DNA of 18,806 nt from Oscillospiraceae bacterium (GTDB lineage Bacteria; Bacillota_A; Clostridia; Oscillospirales; CAG-272): contig SVRU01000054.1 of NCBI GenBank assembly GCA_015064665.1, positions 1 through 18,806 of the forward strand, given 5' to 3'. Below, piece by piece: positions 6,599 through 13,758 of the stretch. Both the position numbers and the translations under genes were made by a program. The notes under the pieces are model-generated. The model was given only the letters and a program-made list of their open reading frames with translations. It was not told the DNA's origin and did no database searches. Every line of letters starts with the position of its first letter. The first letter of the stretch is position 1.

Positions 6599-9130
6599 AT
6601 GAAAAAAATACTTGTAATAGACGGAAACAGCATAATCAACCGCGCCTTTTACGGCGTACGTCCTCTGACGACTAAAAGCGGAAAAAACACGAATGCAATT
6701 TTCGGAATGATAAATATTATATCCAAGCAGATGGAGGATATAAAACCCGATTATGCAGTTGCCGCCTTTGACATCAAAGCTCCTACGTTCAGACACAAGG
6801 CGTACGAGCACTACAAAGAAGGCAGACACCCTACCCCCGAGGAGCTTCTTTCGCAGTTTCCCGATGCAAAGGAATGTCTTACTCTTATGGGTATTCACGT
6901 AATGGAGCTTGAGGGTTACGAAGCGGACGACATACAAGGCACGGTCGCAAGCCTGGCACATTCTGCAGAAGACACCGAAAGCTATGTGCTTTCGGGAGAC
7001 AGAGACCTTTTGCAGCTGATCGACGATAAAATAACGGTTCTTTTGGCGACCAACAAAGAAACTCTTAAGATGCAACGCAGCCAATTTCTTGAAAAATACG
7101 GAATAGACCCCTCGCAATTCATTGATATGAAGGCTCTTATGGGCGATTCCTCCGACAACATCCCCGGAGTTATGGGAATCGGCGAGAAAACAGCGGCAAC
7201 TCTTATACAAAATTTCGGAACACTTGACGGAATTTACAAAAACATTGAGGACAAAAGAATTCCAAAGGGCGTACGAGAAAAGCTTTTGAAGGATAAAGAT
7301 AATGCGTATCTTTCAAAATTCCTTGCAAAGATTGAAACGAGGGCGCCGATAGAAAAAAAACTCGAAGAACTGAAATATGTCGGCATAGACAAAGAGGGGC
7401 TTTACAAAAAATTTACCGAGCTTGAATTGAATTCATTTATCGTTAAATTCGGTCTGAAACACAACTCAGACAACGGCGAAGCTCTAAAAAAAGCCGAAAG
7501 AAAAGATTTTAAAACCGCAGATGCCGCAGAAATCATAAATTGCGTAAAGGATAAATTTTCGCTTCAGTCCGTCGAAGATTCCTTATATATATATAATGGA
7601 AGAGAAAATTTCAAATTTGACGGAGATATAACCGAGATAGGAAAAATATTTGATGCGTGTGAAATTATATGCTACGACGGAAAGGCTTTCTGGCATTTTC
7701 TTGACAAGCGCGGCGTGAACGTTTCAGAAAAAACAAAATTTCTCGACATTTCCGTATACGCCTATCTTCTGAATCCCGGAAGCGGAAGCGCAGGAATCCC
7801 TGCTCTGTCATCTATGTTTCTAGGAGAAACCATAGATGAAGAAATCCCGTGTCCCGAGCTGTTATGGAAGCTTGAAGATACGCTTCGTAAAAAGATAACC
7901 GAAGACGAACTTCTTTACATTCTTGACGAGCTGGAAATTCCGCTTATAAACATTCTTGCCTCGATGGAGAAAATCGGCTTCAAAATCAATTCGTCCGGCA
8001 TGATTGAATTCAGAGATGCGCTGGATGAGCTTGCTCGAGAGTTAACCGAAAGAATATACGTTCTTGCGGGTGAGGAATTCAATATTAACTCACCGAAGCA
8101 GCTCGGAGAATTGCTTTTTGTAAAGCTTGGTTTACCTTTCAAAAAGAAAAAGACCAAAAACGGCTATTCAACAGACGCCGAAACGCTCGAAGAACTTCGT
8201 CCATACTCACCTATTATAGACGAAATACTTGAATACCGCCAGGTAACCAAGCTCAAAAGCACCTATGCCGCAGCCCTGCCGCTCGTTGCCGATGAGAATT
8301 CAAGAATACACACCGATTTCAAGCAAACGCTTACAGCCACCGGCAGACTTTCAAGCGCAGATCCCAACCTGCAAAACATTCCGATAAGAACGAAAATGGG
8401 CCGCGAGATGCGCAGATATTTCATTGCCGAAGAAGGTTACACGCTCGTAGATGCAGATTATTCCCAGATAGAGCTAAGATTACTCGCTCATATTTCTGAG
8501 GATTATAACATGACGGAAGCCTTCAAAAGCGGCGAGGATATTCACAAAAAGACAGCCGCCGCCGTTTTCGGAATACCTGAGGAATCGGTAAACGACGATA
8601 TGAGAAAGCGCGCGAAGGCAGTAAACTTCGGAATCGTTTACGGAATAAGCGGTTTTTCACTTGCGAAGGATATAGGAACAACTACCGCCGTTGCATCACA
8701 GTATATAAAAAGCTACCTTTACAACTACCCTATGGTAGATGCATATCTTGAAAAGGTTGTCAAGGATGCGACCGAAAAAGGTTACACGGTTACCCCCATG
8801 GGCAGAAGAAGGTATATTCCCGAGCTTAACGCGCAAAACGGAACGCTCAGGGCATTCGGCAAGAGAGTGGCGATGAATGCGCCCATTCAAGGCGCGGCAG
8901 CCGACATAATGAAGCTTGCAATGATAAATGTAAATAAAGCTTTACAAAAATCGGGAATTGACGCGCGAATAGTTATGCAGGTCCATGACGAGCTTATCGT
9001 TGAGGTTTTGGAGCGTGACAGAGATATCTGTATGGAAATCGTAAAACGCGAAATGGAAAACGCCGCAAAGCTCTCTCTTCCTCTGACGGTTTCGGTAAGC
9101 CACGGCAAAAACTGGCTTGAACAAAACTAA
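6599..9130 (+). CDS. polA: DNA polymerase I, proofreading domain degenerate
   Basis: An 843-residue family A polymerase for Okazaki-fragment maturation and repair. The N-terminal 5' nuclease (about 1-290) has D8, D58, GYEADD (106-111), SGDRD (132-136) and GDSSDN (182-187). The middle domain (about 300-395) corresponds to the 3'-5' exonuclease but lacks the DxE metal motif and the other acidic residues, so proofreading should be absent, as in Taq and Bacillus Pol I. The polymerase domain has motif A DYSQIELR (catalytic D620), motif B from R669 through K673 and F677 to Y681, and motif C VHDE (D797). The ATG is chosen because GGAG lies 8 nt upstream inside the preceding gene. A terminator follows 13 nt after the stop codon. 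Confidence 0.97.
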   Translation: MKKILVIDGNSIINRAFYGVRPLTTKSGKNTNAIFGMINIISKQMEDIKPDYAVAAFDIKAPTFRHKAYEHYKEGRHPTPEELLSQFPDAKECLTLMGIHVMELEGYEADDIQGTVASLAHSAEDTESYVLSGDRDLLQLIDDKITVLLATNKETLKMQRSQFLEKYGIDPSQFIDMKALMGDSSDNIPGVMGIGEKTAATLIQNFGTLDGIYKNIEDKRIPKGVREKLLKDKDNAYLSKFLAKIETRAPIEKKLEELKYVGIDKEGLYKKFTELELNSFIVKFGLKHNSDNGEALKKAERKDFKTADAAEIINCVKDKFSLQSVEDSLYIYNGRENFKFDGDITEIGKIFDACEIICYDGKAFWHFLDKRGVNVSEKTKFLDISVYAYLLNPGSGSAGIPALSSMFLGETIDEEIPCPELLWKLEDTLRKKITEDELLYILDELEIPLINILASMEKIGFKINSSGMIEFRDALDELARELTERIYVLAGEEFNINSPKQLGELLFVKLGLPFKKKKTKNGYSTDAETLEELRPYSPIIDEILEYRQVTKLKSTYAAALPLVADENSRIHTDFKQTLTATGRLSSADPNLQNIPIRTKMGREMRRYFIAEEGYTLVDADYSQIELRLLAHISEDYNMTEAFKSGEDIHKKTAAAVFGIPEESVNDDMRKRAKAVNFGIVYGISGFSLAKDIGTTTAVASQYIKSYLYNYPMVDAYLEKVVKDATEKGYTVTPMGRRRYIPELNAQNGTLRAFGKRVAMNAPIQGAAADIMKLAMINVNKALQKSGIDARIVMQVHDELIVEVLERDRDICMEIVKREMENAAKLSLPLTVSVSHGKNWLEQN

Positions 9131-9142
9131 AATTATTTTTTT

Positions 9143-9173
9143 AAGGCGGAGCTGTCAAAAACTCCGCCTTTTT
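9143..9173 (+). terminator. Intrinsic terminator of the polA transcript
   Basis: A perfect 9-bp stem AAGGCGGAG (9143-9151) / CTCCGCCTT (9162-9170) with a 10-nt loop runs into five T residues (9169-9173). On the other strand the hairpin is followed by A residues, so it should act only on the plus-strand transcript. The convergent gene ends at 9175. Confidence 0.9.
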
Positions 9174-9174
9174 A

Positions 9175-10704
9175 CTATCTTATTATTAACTTTTTCACGT
9201 CTGAAATTGACACGGGTGCCTGAAAATCAGCAAACGTCTCTTCTGCAAGATTATTGTCGCGCGCTATTTTGGCGCCGGTCGTGTGAAATTTCTTGGCTAT
9301 ATCAAACAGACATTCATCCGCTTCGGGATAATACACAGTTATGTTCGAAAGAGAGCTTTTATACTCTTCCTCTCCTACCGTATTGCATTCGTATATTCTG
9401 CGCAAGCTATCGGATTTTGTTACACGGTACCCTATCTTTAAGGCGCAAGTAACGCTTAATTTATCCGAATCCATATAAACCTCGGTATCAACCGGCATAA
9501 CCGTGCAGTCAACCTCTGCAGAGCTTGGTATATTCGTGTTGCAATTGACATTTACGGAAAACGGCGAGGTAAACTTAACCGGAAAATACGTCGTATTGCC
9601 GTCGTCCGCAATCTCCCCGCATGCTCCCATGAATGACGCTTCGCCACTGATGACAAATCCGCTTGACGTTGTATTTTTATCAATATTTTTAACCTCTGCC
9701 GAAAGCTTAAGTATATCACGCGCATTCTCGCAGCCTATTTCAGCGCGGCTCTTTTCCAAAGAAAATTTCGCCTCTGCAGAGGACGCGCAAACGATGCTTC
9801 TGTATTCAAAATCCTCGTATTTTCCGTTCGTGTCACGGTTTTTAAGATATGCATCGGTAGTAACCGTCAAATCTTTGTTTTCAGACGCAATACAGTAAAG
9901 CTCCGAAATCGCGTTAACTGTTATAATACTTCCTTCGGCATCCTCAGACACTCCTGCCGTAACCGACGTAAGATAACCGTCTGACATAACCTGCATTCCG
10001 GAATTTAACCCCTCAAAATTCACGGTTTCCTCGAAAGGAATCACTTTTTTTATTGCAAAGGGCGGTTGCTCGTCGGTTCTGACGATTGCCGTTATAATAA
10101 TTTCGCCGCGCACGGTCACACCGCCCTCGCCCGCCTCACTCTCGGTTATGCGTACTGCTCCTGACGTTGCGAGTATTTCAATTTCGTCCGGCGTAATTCC
10201 GTTTAGCCGTTCAGCTTCTTCGGCGTATTCTCTCTCAGTGCCAGATGCAAATACACTTCTTTCAACTGTTACCGTCTTGCTCGCGATCTCTGGTGAATTT
10301 TCATCAGAAAAAACGTCCCCGCTATAATCAACAAGGTCTTCGAGCGATAACAGTATATTATTGGTTACAACCGACTTTGCCGTGAGCTTTCTCGGCCCCG
10401 TAAGCCTCACCGCAACGCTTGCAATGCGAGCTTCACCGAAAGAATCGACGTATGACTCTTCGTTAATGGGTACAGAACAGTCGTAATCCGACGTGAGATT
10501 AAGTCCGGTAAGCTTCCCTTCCGAATCGAGATAAAGAATATCGTAGGAAACCACACCCGAAAAATCAACCTCTACGCTCCCGACAAAACGCCCCGACGGA
10601 ATCGCCGAAGCTGAAACGGTAAGTATTTTCTTTACGTCCCCGAGATAATCCGGCAGGCTGAACTCGCAAGTACTCTCACAATCCTTTTGATATATTTTAT
10701 TCAT
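9175..10704 (-). CDS. sipL: SPOCS/LysM spore coat morphogenesis protein (SipL family)
   Basis: A 509-residue protein with repeated beta-rich SPOCS (DUF3794) modules: an N-terminal one around 1-130, a second around 170-280 and a third around 330-430. A C-terminal LysM domain starts near residue 455 (ITVYYPEADECLFDIAKKFH, then TTGAKIARDNN). This architecture and length match SipL of Clostridioides difficile, which binds SpoIVA through its LysM domain and localises the coat around the forespore. It is the clostridial functional counterpart of SpoVID. There is no signal peptide, as expected for a mother-cell cytosolic protein. A GGAGG Shine-Dalgarno precedes the ATG. The SigmaE-like promoter upstream supports mother-cell expression. 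The gene name rests on architecture; other SPOCS-LysM proteins exist. Confidence 0.8.
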   Translation of the reverse strand: MNKIYQKDCESTCEFSLPDYLGDVKKILTVSASAIPSGRFVGSVEVDFSGVVSYDILYLDSEGKLTGLNLTSDYDCSVPINEESYVDSFGEARIASVAVRLTGPRKLTAKSVVTNNILLSLEDLVDYSGDVFSDENSPEIASKTVTVERSVFASGTEREYAEEAERLNGITPDEIEILATSGAVRITESEAGEGGVTVRGEIIITAIVRTDEQPPFAIKKVIPFEETVNFEGLNSGMQVMSDGYLTSVTAGVSEDAEGSIITVNAISELYCIASENKDLTVTTDAYLKNRDTNGKYEDFEYRSIVCASSAEAKFSLEKSRAEIGCENARDILKLSAEVKNIDKNTTSSGFVISGEASFMGACGEIADDGNTTYFPVKFTSPFSVNVNCNTNIPSSAEVDCTVMPVDTEVYMDSDKLSVTCALKIGYRVTKSDSLRRIYECNTVGEEEYKSSLSNITVYYPEADECLFDIAKKFHTTGAKIARDNNLAEETFADFQAPVSISDVKKLIIR

Positions 10705-10729
10705 AATATCCTCCGTTCATTTTTGTTTA

Positions 10730-10756
10730 ATATTATGCCTTCGATAATCAAAGTAT
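10730..10756 (-). promoter_or_regulatory. Candidate SigmaE-dependent promoter of sipL
   Basis: On the minus strand an ATA core (10756-10754), a 16-nt spacer and CATAATAT (10737-10730) resemble the SigmaE pattern ATA-(16-18)-CATAcaAT (6 of 8 at the -10). No vegetative -35/-10 pair is seen here. The match fits the mother-cell role of sipL, but the short AT-rich motif could occur by chance. Confidence 0.4.
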
Positions 10757-10796
10757 TACAAAAGAGTTTTTCGAATACTTAAAATTGACATAAAGC

Positions 10797-10841
10797 AAAA
10801 AAACAGAGCGAAGAAACCGTATTTTGCGGAATCCTCGCTCT
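10797..10841 (-). terminator. Intrinsic terminator downstream of hprK
   Basis: Read on the minus strand, AGAGCGA (10841-10835) and TCGCTCT (10811-10805) form a 7-bp stem with an inner CCG/CGG pairing. It is followed by G and seven T residues (10803-10797). It lies 95 nt past the hprK stop and upstream of the sipL promoter, so it separates the two same-strand genes into independent units. Confidence 0.8.
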
Positions 10842-10935
10842 TATTGAGTTACGTCTAAGTGAAACAGTCTCTCTTATACTACACTGTCATTTCAAAATAT
10901 ACTTTCTTTGTTTTTTTACATTTTTCGCCATTTTA

Positions 10936-11865
10936 TCAGAGTCCCATAGACTCCATAAGACGCTTATTGAATTCCTCCGCAGTATTGTATCCCATTCTCT
11001 TCTGGCGGTTGTTCATTGCCGCAACCTCAATAACGACGGAGAGATTTCGTCCGGGACAAACGGGCAAAACGATACTGGGAACATTGATGCCGAGAATCTC
11101 CACGGTCGTTGCTTCAAGACCGAGTCTGTCATACATCTTGTTTTCCTGCCAGTTTTCAAGATTAATCACAAGATCGATTTTTTCGGTTTCCTTAACCGAG
11201 CCCATACCGAAAAGACGGCGCACGTCAACGATTCCGATGCCGCGAAGCTCTACGTAGTGTTTAATTATCTCGGGCGCTCTTCCGACCAAAGTAGTTGCCG
11301 AAACGCGTTTAATTTCAACCGCATCGTCGGCAATAAGGCGGTGACCTCTCTTTACGAGCTCAATTGCCGTCTCGCTTTTTCCTACACCGGATTCACCGAG
11401 CAAAAGAATACCCTCGCCGTACACCTCAACAAGAACACCGTGACGCGTAATACGCGGACCGAGCTGAACGTTCAAAAACGCTATTACCGCCGCCATAAAG
11501 GGTGACGTTCTCTCGGAAGTGCGCAAAAGAGGAACCTTGTATTTTTCAGCCATTGAAACCATCTCCGGCGAAATCTCAATAGAAGAGGTTACGATAACGC
11601 CGACGGGAGCTGCCCGAAAGAAATCCTCAAGCCTGCGCGTGCGCTCCTCGGGCGCAAGCTGCGCTATAAACAGATGCTCTACTTTTCCTATAATCTGAAG
11701 CCTTTCCTGCTCGAAATGATCGTAAAAGCCAACCATCTGAAGACCGGGACGGTTTACCCTGGTCGATGAGATTACAAGCTTTTCGGGAAGATCCGGCAAA
11801 TATATCGTTTCAAGATGAAACTCGTCAATAATTTTTGAAAACGGTACTGTATAAATTTCTTCCAT
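10936..11865 (-). CDS. hprK: HPr kinase/phosphorylase
   Basis: A 309-residue bifunctional enzyme that phosphorylates Ser46 of HPr (and Crh) with ATP or PPi and removes the phosphate again. It sets CcpA-dependent catabolite control in low-GC Gram-positives. The N-terminal regulatory domain covers about 1-130. The catalytic domain has H142 and the Walker A loop GESGVGKS (157-164). It also has D180/D181 and the HprK signature ELRGIGIVDVRRLFG (206-220), then LPVCPGRNLSVVIEVAAMN (267-285). Length is typical. Neighbouring genes often linked to hprK in Firmicutes (for example lgt, murB, rapZ) are absent. It has its own promoter and terminator, so it is monocistronic. Confidence 0.97.
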   Translation of the reverse strand: MEEIYTVPFSKIIDEFHLETIYLPDLPEKLVISSTRVNRPGLQMVGFYDHFEQERLQIIGKVEHLFIAQLAPEERTRRLEDFFRAAPVGVIVTSSIEISPEMVSMAEKYKVPLLRTSERTSPFMAAVIAFLNVQLGPRITRHGVLVEVYGEGILLLGESGVGKSETAIELVKRGHRLIADDAVEIKRVSATTLVGRAPEIIKHYVELRGIGIVDVRRLFGMGSVKETEKIDLVINLENWQENKMYDRLGLEATTVEILGINVPSIVLPVCPGRNLSVVIEVAAMNNRQKRMGYNTAEEFNKRLMESMGL

Positions 11866-11895
11866 ATCGCTCTCCTATAAAATAGTATATACCCT

Positions 11896-11924
11896 ATTTT
11901 AGCACATATTTTCAAAGATTGCAA
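11896..11924 (-). promoter_or_regulatory. hprK promoter
   Basis: On the minus strand TTGCAA (11924-11919), a 17-nt spacer and TAAAAT (11901-11896) are preceded by TGC, an extended -10. The start site would fall about 25 nt ahead of the hprK ATG, leaving a short leader with an AGGAGA Shine-Dalgarno. It looks like an ordinary vegetative promoter. Confidence 0.65.
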
Positions 11925-11950
11925 ACCTTTTGTATATTTTTTTATTGTTC

Positions 11951-11979
11951 TTGATTTTTTAATAATATTTATGTATAAT
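11951..11979 (+). promoter_or_regulatory. Promoter of the SurA-like lipoprotein gene
   Basis: TTGATT (11951-11956), a 17-nt spacer and a perfect TATAAT (11974-11979) form a strong vegetative promoter. Transcription should begin near 11986, giving a leader of about 47 nt that contains the 16-bp palindrome at 12001-12016. Confidence 0.75.
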
Positions 11980-12000
11980 AGTATAAGTTAGAATATATCG

Positions 12001-12016
12001 GTTGCCGTACGGCAAC
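12001..12016. promoter_or_regulatory. Perfect 16-bp palindrome in the lipoprotein leader
   Basis: GTTGCCGTACGGCAAC reads identically on both strands. It lies about 15 nt after the predicted start site and 5 nt before the GGAG Shine-Dalgarno (12022-12025). As DNA it could be an operator for a dimeric repressor; as RNA it would form a 6-bp stem with a GTAC loop next to the ribosome site. The sequence alone does not decide which. Confidence 0.5.
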
Positions 12017-12032
12017 GGAATGGAGTTGGATT

Positions 12033-13142
12033 ATGAAAAAAATTGCCGCTTTTATAATGCTTACGGTACTGCTTTTCTCTTTTATTTCATGCGGTGATGA
12101 AGATTATCCGCCTGTAGAAAGCTCTGATCTTGAGTCTCAGGTCGCGATGACGATAGAATACGACGGCAAGAAGTATGACGTTAAATACGAGCTTTACAGA
12201 GCCCTTTTTCTTAATATGAGGGAATCGGTTGACGGCGGCGATACGTCGGTATGGTCAGGCGAAAACAAGCAAGAATATATAGCAAGGATTGACGAGCTTA
12301 TAAAGGCAAGAATAGCCGACATATATTCGGTTTTACATATAGCGAAAAAAATCGGAATCGACCCTTATTCCTCGGAATTTGATAAAACGGTATCCGAGTT
12401 TATCAAGGTCAGCGTCAACGGCGGATATTACGACGGTCAGAAAATCGAGGGCTTTGGCGGTGATTACGATAAATATCTGGAATCTCTTAAAGAGATGAAT
12501 ATGAATTATTCGGTTCAGGACCTGCTTTTAAGATATAACGTTGCTTCCATTCGCGTTTTTGAATACTATGCGGGATATATGCAGGGCGAATTTCTTGAAC
12601 AGACGGTTCAAGGCAAGCTGGAATATACCTCAGAGGACGTTAGAAATTTTTATTTCAGCGATGATTGCGCGAGAGTTTTAAGAGCATATCTTCCCAAGGA
12701 CTATTTTTCCGAAACACGCGCCGCTCAGATAAGAGAAAAAATAATTGAAAAGGCAAACTACGGAGACGAATCCGTTGCAAACTATATAATCGGAGTCTCA
12801 TCGACGGCTGCGTCAGACGTTATCAACGGCGAAATAATCGGAAGGCACAACCTCGATGAAATATATTATTCTGAGCTTGAAAAAGCCGCATTTGAGCTTT
12901 CATATTTCAGTGTAAGCGAGCTTCTTGAGGTGTCAAGCGACTACGAAAACGGATATGTAATAATCTACAAGACGAATAAAACCGACGAGCATTTTGAGAG
13001 CTGCATTGACTCGGTTACGTCGGTATACGTTCAGAATGAAATCGGTAAAATAATTGACACGGCTATCGACGCAATGATCGATAGTATAAAAATAACCGAT
13101 TTTTTAAGTAACCTTAACAGAGCGGCAATTTCAATAGAATGA
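12033..13142 (+). CDS. SurA/PrsA-like lipoprotein, probable extracytoplasmic foldase
   Basis: A 369-residue lipoprotein. Residues 1-19 form a signal peptide ending in the lipobox FISC with Cys20 as lipid attachment site. Residues 40-190 are helix-rich, like the N-terminal chaperone part of SurA/PrsA proteins. Around 225-310 the pattern (SSTAASDVINGE, YYSELEKAAFELSYFSVSELL, then GYVIIYKTNKT) follows a parvulin isomerase fold but without the usual glycine and histidine motifs, so isomerase activity is doubtful. PrsA proteins fold secreted proteins outside the membrane. The start has GGAG 7 nt upstream. It overlaps the next gene by four bases. The family call is by pattern only. Confidence 0.55.
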   Translation: MKKIAAFIMLTVLLFSFISCGDEDYPPVESSDLESQVAMTIEYDGKKYDVKYELYRALFLNMRESVDGGDTSVWSGENKQEYIARIDELIKARIADIYSVLHIAKKIGIDPYSSEFDKTVSEFIKVSVNGGYYDGQKIEGFGGDYDKYLESLKEMNMNYSVQDLLLRYNVASIRVFEYYAGYMQGEFLEQTVQGKLEYTSEDVRNFYFSDDCARVLRAYLPKDYFSETRAAQIREKIIEKANYGDESVANYIIGVSSTAASDVINGEIIGRHNLDEIYYSELEKAAFELSYFSVSELLEVSSDYENGYVIIYKTNKTDEHFESCIDSVTSVYVQNEIGKIIDTAIDAMIDSIKITDFLSNLNRAAISIE

Positions 13143-13642
13143 TACACGGCTATAACGAAATCAGAAGGCTGATATCCGAAAGCACTCCAAACAATTTTAC
13201 GATTACTACGTTGAGAGTATCCGACATTTCCGCCTCAACCGAGAAATTTTTTGATAACAATTTCCGCGGAGCGATAATTACCGATATCTCACCCGACCTG
13301 TACGGATACGTCGACGTCTCTCCCGATGGAATAGCGTATTTTTTCAAGGTGCTTTTAAACGAGGTTTTTGGAGATAGCGTAGTAAGAGTTTTTATGCAAA
13401 AATCGAATAACAGCTTTCATATAATAACGAGGTGGCGAAAATGCCGCGAAATAAGCGACGCAACGCGCGAAGAGCTTGGAAAAACTGCGCGCTTCTCGGG
13501 CTTTGACCTCGTTTTCTCCCAAAACGGAGAGGACAGCGAGGCTACTCTTACCTTAAAAATCAAAGCGTCTAAAATTCTTTCGGTTTACGCAATTTCCGAA
13601 TTCAAAATGTACAGCGCATATATAAGAGTGTTCTTTTTATAA
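13139..13642 (+). CDS. Small protein resembling a degenerate histidine-kinase ATPase domain
   Basis: A 167-residue soluble protein, unrecognised by name. Its middle (RGAIITDISPDLYGYVDVSPDG, then YFFKVLLNEVFGD, residues about 43-78) mirrors the lead-in and N-box helix of GHKL ATPases. The end (LGKTARFSGFDLVFSQ, then ATLTLKIK) mirrors the closing part of that fold. The glycine-rich ATP-lid motifs are missing, so kinase activity is unlikely. The ATG overlaps the upstream lipoprotein stop (ATGA) and has no good Shine-Dalgarno, implying coupled translation. The last codons form one arm of the terminator. The fold assignment is an inference. Confidence 0.5.
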   Translation: MIHGYNEIRRLISESTPNNFTITTLRVSDISASTEKFFDNNFRGAIITDISPDLYGYVDVSPDGIAYFFKVLLNEVFGDSVVRVFMQKSNNSFHIITRWRKCREISDATREELGKTARFSGFDLVFSQNGEDSEATLTLKIKASKILSVYAISEFKMYSAYIRVFFL

Positions 13643-13657
13643 GAGCACTCTTTTTTT
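13624..13657 (+). terminator. Intrinsic terminator overlapping the end of the upstream gene
   Basis: AAGAGTGTTCTT (13624-13635) pairs with AAGAGCACTCTT (13641-13652) over 12 bp with one G-T pair and a 5-nt loop, and runs into T residues to 13657. The ascending arm is inside the coding sequence and the TAA stop (13640-13642) spans the loop and descending arm. Confidence 0.9.
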
Positions 13658-13669
13658 GTCAAAAAATGA

Positions 13670-13699
13670 GAATAAGCTAAATTTTTCTACTCATATTTA
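13670..13699 (+). promoter_or_regulatory. Candidate SigmaG/SigmaF-type promoter of spoIVB
   Basis: GAATA (13670-13674), a 17-nt spacer and CATATTTA (13692-13699) resemble the forespore sigma pattern (GnATA-type -35, CATnnTA-type -10). In Bacillus subtilis spoIVB is transcribed by SigmaF and mainly SigmaG, so a forespore promoter is expected here. The region has no convincing vegetative promoter. The match is short and partial. Confidence 0.45.
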
Positions 13700-13758
13700 C
13701 GTCAAGTTTGACTCAAAGTATTTGTAGGCAAAAGCGAAAAATCGAAAGGTAATGAGAT

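Noticed and set aside
13701..13712. GTCAAGTTTGAC as an operator upstream of spoIVB
   Set aside because: Only 5-bp arms with a mismatched centre; too short to support a regulatory site.
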